A stretch of 41,245 nucleotides of DNA from a virus. Positions 1 through 9,343 of the stretch are shown one piece after another. The position numbers were made by a program, and so were the translations under genes. The DNA is taken from positions 1 to 41,245 of the IMG/VR virus record IMGVR_UViG_3300037963_002566, one strand, 5' to 3'. The notes under the pieces were generated by a model that worked only from the letters and a program-made list of their open reading frames with translations, made no database searches and was not told the origin of the DNA. Numbering within the stretch: the first letter of the stretch is position 1; each line of letters opens with the position of its first letter.

Positions 1-607
1 CCTCCTGCAGAGCGAGTGAAGTGAAGTGAAGTTGATTGTTGTCCAGCAACCACTCGCTCAGTGGGTCATACCCGTATGGTTCTGACAGGCGCTGCATGAT
101 ACCAGCATTGAGAGACAGCTTACCAAGCTTGGCTCTAGCTCTCTGAGATGCCTCAAAGTATCTTACATCTGCGAATCCATCCTGCAAGAACTCCACCTTA
201 GTGATCCACTTGTCTGCCACGTATCTGAGAAAGTAGTCCTGGTCCAGGTAGTTTACACCCTGTTGTCTCCTGTAGTCTCCCTCGAACAAGAACTCAAACC
301 CACTCACCTTACCAATGGTGGCCGCATCTCCGTATGACTTCTCTGTCCCGTTGTAGAATGTGTTGGCTCTGTTCTCGTACCCAAAGCGTGCGATCTTCCG
401 CACACCCGCTGTAAAGGCAAAGTCAAACGGCGTCTCCACCACGTCTGTCTGCAGCCCGTTGGCTACAGAGAATACCTCTCTGTCTGACAGCGAGTTACCT
501 CCGCTAAACGCGGTGTAGAATGTAGCAAACTTAAATGCCTTCTTTACTGCCTGTGCTGAGACATTGAAGCTCAACAAAAGAAGCAGTATGGTTGCGATGT
601 ATCTCAT
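1..607 (-). CDS. Signal-peptide protein, outer-membrane type, 3' end beyond window
   Basis: About 202 codons are visible and the gene runs off the left edge without a stop. The ATG at 607-605 overlaps the stop of the upstream gene as ATGA, so the two are probably translationally coupled. The first 20 residues are a clear Sec signal peptide: Arg near the start, a run of Leu, then a cut after FNVSAQA. The mature part is rich in aromatic residues and alternating polar and hydrophobic stretches (for example RKIARFGYENRANTFYNG), which suggests an exported or outer-membrane beta protein. I vaguely recall similar proteins in Bacteroidetes phages but cannot name a family. A short GTGAA repeat lies near positions 12-32. 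It could be an adhesion or surface-modification protein; no function is assigned. Confidence 0.75.
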   Translation of the reverse strand, partial: MRYIATILLLLLSFNVSAQAVKKAFKFATFYTAFSGGNSLSDREVFSVANGLQTDVVETPFDFAFTAGVRKIARFGYENRANTFYNGTEKSYGDAATIGKVSGFEFLFEGDYRRQQGVNYLDQDYFLRYVADKWITKVEFLQDGFADVRYFEASQRARAKLGKLSLNAGIMQRLSEPYGYDPLSEWLLDNNQLHFTSLALQE

Positions 608-2751
608 TGCTTGACGATTCTTTCTACCACGATCCGACCCTTGTAATTGATGACGACTTCGTACAGGCCGTTAGGAAGCGATCTAAGGTCGATCTCTCTG
701 CCGCTAGTACAAGATACCACAACCTGTCCAGAGTGGCTGTAAACGTCTGCAAACGCCCCGACTGGTCCCTGGAAGTTGATGACTCCAGCCGTTGGGTTGG
801 GATACAGGTGGATCAACCCCATCGCTACATCTTCTACAGAGGTCACACCTTGACTGCAGTACTCATACATCTCGATGCAAACCGCATCCCATCCAACCTC
901 ACAGCAGTAGGGGTCAACCTCGATCACCCATGAGTAGCAGTAATCATTGGCCCAGTATGGTTCACCAGGACCAGTGATACACCCCGCATCGTACAGGCAG
1001 TCCTCATTCGCAGGTACGTTGGCGTACACGTTGTAGTTGGCGGCGTCAGGGTCCATGCACCCAGGCATAGGCAGCTCGCAGCTACCGTTGTTCGTGTTGG
1101 CCATCGGGTCGTAGTTGATAGCCTCGGGGATTGTGCATCCGTAGATAAATGGGATACAGCTGTTGTTCTCTGTGTTCGCTTCTTCGTTGTAGTTGAACAT
1201 GGTAGGGTCGGTGCATCCAAACACAACGGGCTCACAGTCACCTGGATCGGTAGCTGACTCGTTGTAGTTGTAGGCTGTGGGGTCTTGACATCCAACCACC
1301 TCAAGCTCGTCACATACCCCATCTTCGTCGGCGTCATTGATGCACTCGTTGTCGCACCCGTAGTATTCGATAGGGAATGTGCAGTCTCCGTCTACGTTTG
1401 CTTCTGGGTTGTAGTTGCAGGCGAAGCTAAGTGTGCAGCCCTCGACACCAGGTATGCAGAAGTCTCCGCATACAGGGATACCGTCGTACTTGAATGGGAA
1501 CTTCTTGATGGCGTCAGACCATGGGTTGGTGCCCCCTTCCATGAATACACCATTGGGGCCGTCGAAGTAGAACCCGCACTGAGAAGAGGTGGTTTCTGCA
1601 TTACCCTGCGTGAAAAACATCACCTTAACGCCTTCTCCAGAGTACAAAGGAATCTGAATCTCTTTCTCAAAGCCATCATTAGGGTGCATGGTAAGAGGCC
1701 CCCAGATCTCGTCACCCTGCTGGACCCCAAGCCAGCTGCCAAACCAACCGTCACCCGCTCCGTCTGTAAGTGTCAGAGTAAAGTCACAGTTGTCTTCTGT
1801 CTCAAGCGTGTTGGCGTTCTCGTTGAAGTTAATCGCACCTGGATCAGTACACCCCAGGATAACCTCTGTCTGGCAACTGCCGTCGTCGATTACAGCACTG
1901 GGGTCATATTCTGTAAACCATGAGTCCGTACAACCCTGAGGGATCGGTGGGAAACATGGGTCGATCATGATAGTATCACTTGATACCAGTTCGTATTGTG
2001 TGGTGTCACCGACGTAATACAGTACCTCTCCACAAAGATTGGACACGAGCAGATTCCCATCGACTCCCCCGTAGCAGCTACCACACATGCCGTCACCAAA
2101 GGCGTCGTACACGTCCACCCTGAACTCTGATCCGATAGGTAGACACACAGCTTCCATGACAGGAGCCCCTACAATAGAATAGCCCGACCCCTCTGCAACG
2201 ATCTCACCATCTGGGATTGTGACAAGGTCCCAGCTAATCTCAGCTGCATAAGTGTCAGGCGTAACTGTGACAAGGATATTATTGAATCCTTCTTCGCATT
2301 GCACAGGCGGGAAGTCGCAGGGGGCAGGAGCATTGGCCCATGGGTGGTAATTGATAGCCCCCACCTGCATACACCCAAAGATCGGAGGTGGGCAAGCCAG
2401 CACCTCGAAAGGAACGGTTTGCTCTGACGTACTGAAGTCGTACACCGTGGTGTCTAACTCACAGGTATTGATAGAGAACCACCCCTCCCCAAAGCCACAA
2501 CAGATGCCATCACCAAAAGAGTCGTAGATGGTAAAGGTGTAATCGCCTACGGGCAAAGGAAGGAAGGCCTCTACATACGGATACGCCCCCTGAAGTGGAG
2601 CAGACCCCGCAACGATCGCGTCGCTAGAGTCACGAACTAGCCATGTAGTTTCCTCTCCGTAACCGTCCCCTTGAATAGTAATAGACACCCACCCCTGCTG
2701 CGCTACAGCAAACAAAGGCATAAGAAAGATAAGAGCTATCAGCCGCTGCAT
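604..2751 (-). CDS. Secreted Cys-rich repeat protein with type IX secretion sorting domain
   Basis: This 715-residue protein starts with a Sec signal peptide (MQRLIALIFLMPLFAVAQ). Three beta-type domains follow, with signatures such as YDSFGDGICC, YDAFGDGMCG and TDGAGDGWFGSW. About eight copies of a Cys-framed repeat (GCTDPTMFNYNEEAN and variants such as GCMDPDAANYN) occur in the N-terminal and middle parts. Near residue 610 is a VDPYCCEVGWDAVC motif. The last ~75 residues form a Por/type IX secretion C-terminal domain, with LYPNPTAG, then DLRSLPNGLYEV, ending in a basic strand. In the known family this tail directs export across the outer membrane of Bacteroidetes and is cleaved or anchored. 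The gene overlaps its small upstream neighbour by 13 bases and the next gene by ATGA. Local GC is visibly higher than in the cargo genes. It looks like a host-derived adhesin or decoy carried by a phage; the role is inferred. Confidence 0.85.
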   Translation of the reverse strand: MQRLIALIFLMPLFAVAQQGWVSITIQGDGYGEETTWLVRDSSDAIVAGSAPLQGAYPYVEAFLPLPVGDYTFTIYDSFGDGICCGFGEGWFSINTCELDTTVYDFSTSEQTVPFEVLACPPPIFGCMQVGAINYHPWANAPAPCDFPPVQCEEGFNNILVTVTPDTYAAEISWDLVTIPDGEIVAEGSGYSIVGAPVMEAVCLPIGSEFRVDVYDAFGDGMCGSCYGGVDGNLLVSNLCGEVLYYVGDTTQYELVSSDTIMIDPCFPPIPQGCTDSWFTEYDPSAVIDDGSCQTEVILGCTDPGAINFNENANTLETEDNCDFTLTLTDGAGDGWFGSWLGVQQGDEIWGPLTMHPNDGFEKEIQIPLYSGEGVKVMFFTQGNAETTSSQCGFYFDGPNGVFMEGGTNPWSDAIKKFPFKYDGIPVCGDFCIPGVEGCTLSFACNYNPEANVDGDCTFPIEYYGCDNECINDADEDGVCDELEVVGCQDPTAYNYNESATDPGDCEPVVFGCTDPTMFNYNEEANTENNSCIPFIYGCTIPEAINYDPMANTNNGSCELPMPGCMDPDAANYNVYANVPANEDCLYDAGCITGPGEPYWANDYCYSWVIEVDPYCCEVGWDAVCIEMYEYCSQGVTSVEDVAMGLIHLYPNPTAGVINFQGPVGAFADVYSHSGQVVVSCTSGREIDLRSLPNGLYEVVINYKGRIVVERIVKQ

Positions 2752-2870
2752 GATTCACAGTCTTCTGGGCTGTCGATGTTGCAAGTGATCTCCCCATCTT
2801 CAATCTTCTTCTCTTGCTTCTTCAGCTTATCCTGATCCAGGAAACCAACGTCTTCAAACTCTTCTTCCAT
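2739..2870 (-). CDS. Small acidic protein (43 aa) between holin and secreted protein
   Basis: An ATG at 2870 begins two bases after the holin stop, and the frame ends in TGA at 2739-2741, 13 bases inside the next gene. The product starts MEEEFEDVGFLDQDKLKKQ and ends with three Cys residues in a CNIDSPEDCESCSG tail. It is strongly acidic at the N-terminus, with a charged helix in the middle. There is no signal peptide or membrane segment, so it is not an obvious spanin. The tight packing on both sides supports it as real. Function unknown; the position suggests the lysis cassette. Confidence 0.6.
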   Translation of the reverse strand: MEEEFEDVGFLDQDKLKKQEKKIEDGEITCNIDSPEDCESCSG

Positions 2871-2872
2871 GA

Positions 2873-3313
2873 TTACTTTTTTGCCTTTTCTATTGTGCGA
2901 CCCGCGAAGTATGCACCAAATGCTGTTAGCATTAAAACCTGCAGCAAATCTACGTAAGAATCTTTGACGTTAAATGCCCAGTTGTCCATGCTGTCGGCCA
3001 CCATGGTCACCATAAACATGCTCATAAGAGCGATCAAAGTAACGGGCCTAATCAGCTTTGCCAGCTTGACGTCACTCCCCATATCAGCCTTCCACCTTTC
3101 GGTTACGTTGTTCTGAAAAGCAATCTCTGCATCGACGGCAGCCAAGCCTTCATTTGTGTCTACATCAGGGTCCTTTTCAATTAGGTTTTTTACAATACCT
3201 AATCCGCCCTGGTCAGGCAGAAGGTCTCCTACAACATCAAGCACATTGGGTGCTTTAGACTTGAGCCACTTGCCGAGGCCCGTGTCTTTGATTTTATTTT
3301 CTTGCTTGCTCAT
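2873..3313 (-). CDS. Putative holin (GTA-holin-like, 146 aa)
   Basis: The first ~80 residues are charged and soluble. The stretch TERWKADMGSDVKLAKLIRP then leads into a hydrophobic segment (about residues 86-107), and a second one follows at about 121-140, ending with the basic tail GRTIEKAKK. The RWxxD...IRP pattern just before paired transmembrane helices is how I remember the GTA/3TM holin family. Holins form lesions in the inner membrane that time lysis. The ATG at 3313 overlaps the end of the large cargo gene by 20 bases. No endolysin or spanin is recognisable next to it in this window. The gene could instead encode another small inner-membrane phage protein, but holin is the best reading. 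Confidence 0.7.
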   Translation of the reverse strand: MSKQENKIKDTGLGKWLKSKAPNVLDVVGDLLPDQGGLGIVKNLIEKDPDVDTNEGLAAVDAEIAFQNNVTERWKADMGSDVKLAKLIRPVTLIALMSMFMVTMVADSMDNWAFNVKDSYVDLLQVLMLTAFGAYFAGRTIEKAKK

Positions 3314-6300
3314 AAAGTTTATTCCATTCCATGATTAAAGATCTCTGTTGATTCTGAAGATCCTGTATTCTAGCTGTTCTTTCAGTGTAATTTTCAATAT
3401 CTCTTGCCTCAAAGATTCTTGTCCTCAGCTGTTTAAGTTTCTTTTTTATAACGTTCAATTTTTTGTTCATTGAAGAACTAATCCCCTTGTATCTGTTTGG
3501 ATCACCTTCTACAGGGCTTTTTTGAAGTTCGTTATAAAGGCTCTTAAATTCTTGCTCGTTGTCCAAGAACTTCTCCATGTCAAAGTACTGAGATGGCTGA
3601 CCGTAGAGAAGTCTAAGCATTGGGACATCCTTAGCTTGTATTTGAATGTCTTCATCTGAAGCAAGCTTTGCATACAGCTGCTTCGGGAACTTGAACAGTG
3701 ACCTGTTTACAAACTGACCTGCTCCGCCAATAGCGTACTCAAAAACATACCAAAACTTATCTGGGTTAATATCTATACCACCTGAAACATACTCGCTACC
3801 TCCAGTAGCTTTATTGATCCATCGGAAAAGATCCTTAAGGCCATCAGGCGACCTGAATGATAGCTCAGAATTAGGTTTCTGTACACCAAAGGGCAAGTTC
3901 TCCCCAGTCACAGGAGAACCAAAATATGTTTCATTCACCATTGTTTCTATAACAGGTTTAAAGGGTGTAGGCACGGCGCCTTTGCCCAACGCTGTCAACA
4001 AATCTTCTGACTGCCCAAAAGATATAGGGGAGAAAGAACCCATAAAGGAGTTAAACAAAAACATGAAAGCTTCCTCAGGCTCTCTGCCCCCATAGGCTGA
4101 TTCTGTCAAAGCAAGACCTGTATTTGCAAAGACATTTAATCCGTATGGCATAGGAATTTTGAAGTAATCCTTCCCATCGGGGCGCATAATGACAAAATTG
4201 CGCTCCTTTACATAGTCTGGAATCTTGTCGTAGAACGGTATTCCATCTTCGTCATCATCAGATATGGCATAATTTAAAGCGGTAAGCATGCTTGAGAACA
4301 CTGTAAGCCCCCCTGCCATCCATTGTGCAGAATTAATTCTTTGAACTTTGCTTCTTTGTGTGCCATCAGGTCTTTTTGCAGGACGAAGGGTGAGCAGGGA
4401 TCGACCCAATCTGGCAGTTCCCTGAATAGACGCATTAAAAAACAAGTACAAGGCATTCAAGCTTGGCCCGTACTCCCCTTGTTTATTGAAATTGACTGTG
4501 ATGTTTTTTCCAAGCTGGGCTGCTTTTTCTCTAGATATGCCATTTTCACGAGCCTCTATATAAGCCGCCAACCGAATGCTGTTTTCAAAAGCATCATTGA
4601 TCCCTGAAATAAAATCACCGAAATTTTTTGCCTTACCTAAAATTTCCTGTGTTCTCGTCTTTCCTTCCGCCTCACCTCGTAGTTCTTGCGCTAACTGGTC
4701 CAAGGGCTTGGCGTATGCCCATCCTGTCTTACCTCCATCATCTTTAAATTCTTGGAAGTATTTCTCTATGCGAGGGTCCCCATCTTTTTGAACTGCATTC
4801 TTCACAAGAGTCTTTAATGTTTGAGGCACCATTTTCATGATGCTTGCGACACTTGTTTCGCTATTCAACAACCCACCCTCTATCTCTGCCTCTGCTGCTG
4901 CGTTAAAAAGGGCGGATTGAATGTCACGCGAAAAGTTAGAGATAACAAACTCAGGGTTCAAAGTTGTAAACGACGCCCTAAGCCATTGGGCTGGCTTCCT
5001 CATAGCTCGAACAAAAGCATTTGCGTGAGGCATACTCATACCCCTTAGAGTCTCCGCATAACTTTTGTCATTGAAGAATATGAACTTTTGCTCGCCTTTG
5101 ATACGAACACCAACGAGATGCTCTTGCCTTTCTTTACTTAGTTTTTTGGCTGCTCTTTCATCAAGTACCTTCCAAACTTTTGAATTGGGGTTTGCTTTTA
5201 CCAGATCGTGGAGAGATGTAATCGCTTCATTTGTCCGAGCCTTGATATGAACAGCGGCATTCTGAGCGACAATTTGAGCCAGTATGTCTTCAGCTTTTGT
5301 TTTTCTACCTTCTGCTCTTCGTGTTGTAGAACCGAAGGTATTCAATCCAGCCCCTCCTGTAGGATAGGTTAAAGTCGTGCTTTCGTCTGTTGCTAGACCA
5401 GCTAGAGGCACGTAGTTTTCAAACATAGATGTAAACTCATCAATGGCTTTTTGGCTCTCAAGGCCTAAAGCAACCATTGTTTGTCGAGTATCTTCTTGTA
5501 TTTCTCTAATCTTTGCTACAATGGGGTCAAGCACTTCTTTGTTTGCAGAAGAAAGGATGGCATCCGCTTCTTCATTAGACATGCCGCTACCATTCTGCAC
5601 CTTTCCTTTTGTTCTTTCTTCAATTACAGAATTACGTTCTTTAGCATGAAGGGCATATAAGTATTGTCCTAGCTCATCTACCTTGACGCCAGCCTTTTTC
5701 ATATCTGACGTGATATCTTTTGCCTTTGTGTCTGTTTTAAAAAGGTCCTCCGCAGCCTTTCCATACATGAGCTCTTCGGCCATTTGAAAGTCTTGCTTCT
5801 TAGCTACAGGGCCTTTTTGCTCTTGAATGTCTCGTTGAATGTTGAAGATGTCAATATACTTGTCTTGCAATCTTCTAACCCATTTGTTTTTCCATGTTTG
5901 GAATCCTGTTTTGGGTGACATTGTAAACGCTTGTGGCCCACCTTGATCAGGTGCAGGAGGATCAGATACAGGTTCTTCTTTTGTTTGATCTACAACTTTG
6001 TCATCTAGAGATTCAACAACAACTTTTTCTGTTGCTTCAGGCTCTGCTGTGGGCTCTACTGTTGGCTCTGCAGGCGCCGCTGCTTCAGGGGCACCCTCCT
6101 CGACCTGTGCCTCTGCTGTAGGCTCAGTCTCTGGAGCGACTTGATACTTGTCTAAAATCTCACTTATCTCGCTCTTAATCTGACCCGCTCTTTTCTTAGC
6201 TGTTTCAGTAGGCTTGCCTTCAAACTTCTGCAACTCTTTCTCTAGCGTCACAATGCGAGACCTATCTTCCCCCTGCACTTCTTGAGGAATGATGTCGTTG

Positions 6301-7733
6301 ATGGCGATGGTGCGCGTTCTATCTTCTAAAGCTTCCTGAACCTCTGCATCATTCTCTACTTCGATGTTTACTTTCTTGAGGTCTTCATCGGTCAAGACGT
6401 TCAACATTTCGTTGAGCTGATCCTTTGTAACTGACTCACCATTAAGCTTATACGAAGCTGAGCTGACGGATTGCTTGAGGCTTTCGTTGAGTGCATCAAC
6501 GGCAGCAGCTCTCTGTGACTGCTCTACATTTTCAAGCCTTTGCTCTATGGCCGCTTGACCTAAAGTAATCGGCGCTTGGCCTATCCCCGCAGCGGCCTCA
6601 AGTCCAATCTCAGCAACATCCATCTCCTGTCCCGCGAGGGCTCTAGCGGCAGCCTCACCAGCACCTCCAGTCACTGCTTCACCCCCTATACCGACACCAA
6701 GCTTTTGAACCTTACCCAAGGTCTTGGCTGCCTTAATGGTTTTACTCAATACAGCGCCACCCAAAGCGTCTACAACGCCGATGGTTCCGCCGCGAGTAAG
6801 AGACCTTCTTCTCATCTCAGAAAGCTTCTCAGGGTCGCTCAGAACCTGGCTTACATTCTCAAGATTAAACTCCTTATCCCCAAGCTCTTCTTTTAAGAAC
6901 TCTACGAAAGACAAAGAACTCTCCATGACTGCGCCAGCAGATCCAAATGCCAGAGGTGTTGCAGCGACAACACCAGCAGCTGTACCTACGCCAGGGACAA
7001 TAGTCCCAGCAGCCCCTCCCGCAAGCAACGCTTCAAGGCCCGCCTTAGCTGACTCCTCGTTTGCCATCGTAGAGTAGCTCTGGACAAGGACTTCTGGAAG
7101 AATACCAGGGTTTTGTGCCACGCCAGAGAGAAACCCCCACACGCCTTCACCGTTATCGATGTAGGTTTTTTGAAAGTCCATCATCTCATCAGACTGACCG
7201 TAATCTCTAGTCAATTCATCTGATTGATTTACAGCGTCTACAAAAAGAGCTATCTGCTCCTCTGAAGGCTCAGAGGTCTTGAGGACGATAGGGGCGAATG
7301 TAGACTCTACAACACCTCGCCGTGCGGCACCTTGACCCCAAGCCCTGGCCATGTCGTCAATGACGTCTCCAAAGATGGGGATCTTGTTAATTTGATCTCC
7401 AAACTCACTTGTAAGGTATTGTTTTTCAGTTACTTGAGAAGCCGAATCTCCACTCGGTGTTTCTGCCACCTGAGTTGTATCTGAGGTAGAGACCGTAGAA
7501 ACCTCCTCCGAAACTGGCTCCGAAACTTGCGGCTCGTCTTTTTTTTTTACGCCAAAAAACTGAGAGTAGAACTCATCAGCAGTCTTTGTGTACACCCCGT
7601 CGCTGTACAAGGACTGGTAAAGCCTTCTTTGTTTCTCTGGTTGAGAAAACTGCATGGAGAAGTCTTCGTAGGTCTTCGTGTACAACCCATCATTGCTGAG
7701 TTGCTCCCACAGTTTATAGTGACTTTCGTTCAT
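3294..7733 (-). CDS. Very large internal virion / polyvalent protein (cargo, about 1479 aa)
   Basis: I place the start at the ATG at 7733; a TTG at 7745 in the same frame is the alternative. The N-terminus holds two copies of a 30-residue unit with GLYTKT and GVYTKT (G16 and G46) and matching Phe at 25 and 55. Glycine/alanine-rich, membrane-active-looking segments occupy roughly residues 185-400. A Pro/Glu/Thr/Ala-rich linker lies near 540-600. The C-terminal third has FVISNFSRDIQSALFNAA near 930, NFNKQGEYGPSLNALYLFF near 1080 and EYAIGGAGQFVNRSLF near 1325, which resemble large polyvalent-protein domains of phage ejection proteins. As the largest of three consecutive cargo-type genes it parallels T7 gp16. 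It probably enters the cell with the DNA and helps cross the envelope; that role is inferred. Confidence 0.75.
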   Translation of the reverse strand: MNESHYKLWEQLSNDGLYTKTYEDFSMQFSQPEKQRRLYQSLYSDGVYTKTADEFYSQFFGVKKKDEPQVSEPVSEEVSTVSTSDTTQVAETPSGDSASQVTEKQYLTSEFGDQINKIPIFGDVIDDMARAWGQGAARRGVVESTFAPIVLKTSEPSEEQIALFVDAVNQSDELTRDYGQSDEMMDFQKTYIDNGEGVWGFLSGVAQNPGILPEVLVQSYSTMANEESAKAGLEALLAGGAAGTIVPGVGTAAGVVAATPLAFGSAGAVMESSLSFVEFLKEELGDKEFNLENVSQVLSDPEKLSEMRRRSLTRGGTIGVVDALGGAVLSKTIKAAKTLGKVQKLGVGIGGEAVTGGAGEAAARALAGQEMDVAEIGLEAAAGIGQAPITLGQAAIEQRLENVEQSQRAAAVDALNESLKQSVSSASYKLNGESVTKDQLNEMLNVLTDEDLKKVNIEVENDAEVQEALEDRTRTIAINDIIPQEVQGEDRSRIVTLEKELQKFEGKPTETAKKRAGQIKSEISEILDKYQVAPETEPTAEAQVEEGAPEAAAPAEPTVEPTAEPEATEKVVVESLDDKVVDQTKEEPVSDPPAPDQGGPQAFTMSPKTGFQTWKNKWVRRLQDKYIDIFNIQRDIQEQKGPVAKKQDFQMAEELMYGKAAEDLFKTDTKAKDITSDMKKAGVKVDELGQYLYALHAKERNSVIEERTKGKVQNGSGMSNEEADAILSSANKEVLDPIVAKIREIQEDTRQTMVALGLESQKAIDEFTSMFENYVPLAGLATDESTTLTYPTGGAGLNTFGSTTRRAEGRKTKAEDILAQIVAQNAAVHIKARTNEAITSLHDLVKANPNSKVWKVLDERAAKKLSKERQEHLVGVRIKGEQKFIFFNDKSYAETLRGMSMPHANAFVRAMRKPAQWLRASFTTLNPEFVISNFSRDIQSALFNAAAEAEIEGGLLNSETSVASIMKMVPQTLKTLVKNAVQKDGDPRIEKYFQEFKDDGGKTGWAYAKPLDQLAQELRGEAEGKTRTQEILGKAKNFGDFISGINDAFENSIRLAAYIEARENGISREKAAQLGKNITVNFNKQGEYGPSLNALYLFFNASIQGTARLGRSLLTLRPAKRPDGTQRSKVQRINSAQWMAGGLTVFSSMLTALNYAISDDDEDGIPFYDKIPDYVKERNFVIMRPDGKDYFKIPMPYGLNVFANTGLALTESAYGGREPEEAFMFLFNSFMGSFSPISFGQSEDLLTALGKGAVPTPFKPVIETMVNETYFGSPVTGENLPFGVQKPNSELSFRSPDGLKDLFRWINKATGGSEYVSGGIDINPDKFWYVFEYAIGGAGQFVNRSLFKFPKQLYAKLASDEDIQIQAKDVPMLRLLYGQPSQYFDMEKFLDNEQEFKSLYNELQKSPVEGDPNRYKGISSSMNKKLNVIKKKLKQLRTRIFEARDIENYTERTARIQDLQNQQRSLIMEWNKLYEQARK

Positions 7734-7741
7734 GTCTTTAT

Positions 7742-9343
7742 TCAAAAATCGTCGTAACGTCCAACACGGGGTTGTGCGGCCTCAATAACCTCAACACCAG
7801 AGTACTCCCTAGCCTTACCCGTACCAAGCTCTTTTGCAGTTACGGGAACGTTGTAGGCCTGCTTAATAGCCTGAAGAACCTTCACGATTATATCTGCGTT
7901 TCTCTTAGCATCAAGATAGATGTCAGAAATTCTTTTGCCGTCTTTGTCTGCCGCATTTTTAATCAAAAGAGATCCATCATCAAACCAAGTGGTCTCATCA
8001 AGCTTAAGATTCATCAAAACCTGAGGTCCGTTAGGCTCCCTGTAATCTTTTGTATCTTCTTGAACACCCTTAGGATCCTCTGTAATGTACACGTACTTAG
8101 GGTTCAAGACGTCTACTGTCTTACCTTTAAGAGCTCTCATGGGGTAGGTCCATCCATCACCAAGGCCTGGGAGAACAACCCCCTCTTCCTGAGGTCCCAT
8201 ACCTCCAGTTAAAAGTAATAACTCATCATCAGACAAAGGCCTTTCTTCATCACCCAAAAAAGTTATACCAGTCAAGTCATCAGCAGCAACACCCTTGAAA
8301 GGCTGAGCATCACCCAACTCTTGTTTAGGCGCAAGCTTAACGTCCTCGCCACTCTTCTTTTCACGATTCTTTCTTGTTTCAGCCAACTCACTCAACTCAA
8401 AAGAGCTTTGGGTTCTGTCTCTAAACTGATTTCTACCTCTTTCAATGGCCACAACAAAGTCTTGATCAGTATCAAGGTTGATACCATCTCTAAATTGACG
8501 CCTTCTTTCAGCATCAAAGTGCGAGATCATTCCATTCTCTTCAAGAGCTGCGAGAACCTGAAGCCTGTGCTTCTTCCCTTCTTCTGACATCTGAGTGATG
8601 TTATCGTAGTACACTCTATCAGACTCTTCTTTTGTCCAAAAACCAGATTTGAATGTGACGGCCTTTTGAGTTTCATCACTCTTAGCCCAATCGTCTAGAT
8701 CGCCTACGTCAACAGGTCTTCTATACCTAGTCAAAGGGAACCAGTAGTTGGCATCCCCAAACCCAGTAAGCAAACTCAAAGGCTTCCGAACTCCAGTAAC
8801 CCTGTCCTCTGCAGTGAGCTCCCCATCAATCATTTGAAGAGAGCCGTCTATATAAATGTGATTGGTTGCTTGGTCTAATGCAGCCACGTAGTCAGGATAG
8901 GAATAGTTGAGCTCCTCCCCAACGCCAAAATCGCTTTCAAGCTGAGCCACAGCATCGGCATCTCCCTTGGCAGCCTTTTCTGCCAGCTGCCTAACCTCTT
9001 CTATGCCACTAAGATGGCTTGCAAGTGAGGCGTATTGAGACTTTAAATTCGATACAGCAACACGAGCTTGAGTGGCATCTAAGTTTCCGCTGGATATATC
9101 AGAGACCACATCGTTGACAAGCATTTGATACCCCTCACCAAGCTGCCCCAAAGCGGCTGCATTGTACTGTGCCGCATCATTGATGTCTTGGCGTCTTTGC
9201 GCCTCTGCTGTCTCAAACCTCCTATGCAGCTCTCTATCACGGATGTCCATGATGCGAGCAGACTGTATTACCCCACTGGTATCTGGCCTTTCTACTCTAT
9301 CATAACGTGAGGGTAGAGGAGTACCTGCAAACAAATTAGCCAT
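7742..9343 (-). CDS. Putative internal virion protein (533 aa)
   Basis: The protein starts MANLFAGTPLPSRYDRVERP. A charged helical region (about residues 30-60) follows, then a long mixed alpha/beta body with several Arg/Gln-rich helices (RRRQFRDGIN, ERGRNQFRDRTQ around 275-310). The C-terminus ends in RVGRYDDF. There is no signal peptide, membrane segment or recognisable enzyme motif. It overlaps the preceding gene by 8 bases and ends 8 bases before the ATG of the giant cargo gene, forming a three-gene cassette (376, 533 and about 1479 residues). The increasing sizes and the position after the tail genes parallel gp14-gp15-gp16 of T7-like podoviruses. Function is inferred from context only. 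Confidence 0.6.
   Translation of the reverse strand: MANLFAGTPLPSRYDRVERPDTSGVIQSARIMDIRDRELHRRFETAEAQRRQDINDAAQYNAAALGQLGEGYQMLVNDVVSDISSGNLDATQARVAVSNLKSQYASLASHLSGIEEVRQLAEKAAKGDADAVAQLESDFGVGEELNYSYPDYVAALDQATNHIYIDGSLQMIDGELTAEDRVTGVRKPLSLLTGFGDANYWFPLTRYRRPVDVGDLDDWAKSDETQKAVTFKSGFWTKEESDRVYYDNITQMSEEGKKHRLQVLAALEENGMISHFDAERRRQFRDGINLDTDQDFVVAIERGRNQFRDRTQSSFELSELAETRKNREKKSGEDVKLAPKQELGDAQPFKGVAADDLTGITFLGDEERPLSDDELLLLTGGMGPQEEGVVLPGLGDGWTYPMRALKGKTVDVLNPKYVYITEDPKGVQEDTKDYREPNGPQVLMNLKLDETTWFDDGSLLIKNAADKDGKRISDIYLDAKRNADIIVKVLQAIKQAYNVPVTAKELGTGKAREYSGVEVIEAAQPRVGRYDDF

Noticed and set aside
1285-1923. Long plus-strand open frame (212 codons) opposite the secreted repeat protein
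   Set aside because: It is antisense to a gene with a signal peptide, repeats and sorting domain, has no recognisable domain, and arises from the biased codon use of the real gene.
1-2750. Prophage/host boundary at the left end
   Set aside because: The exported-protein genes are overlapped with a phage small gene and run in the same direction with no att-like repeat or chromosomal gene; the higher GC alone is not decisive because the capsid gene is also GC-rich.
2739-2870. Spanin or endolysin beside the holin
   Set aside because: The 43-residue product has no signal, lipobox, membrane helix or catalytic residues; no lysozyme, amidase or peptidase motif is seen nearby.
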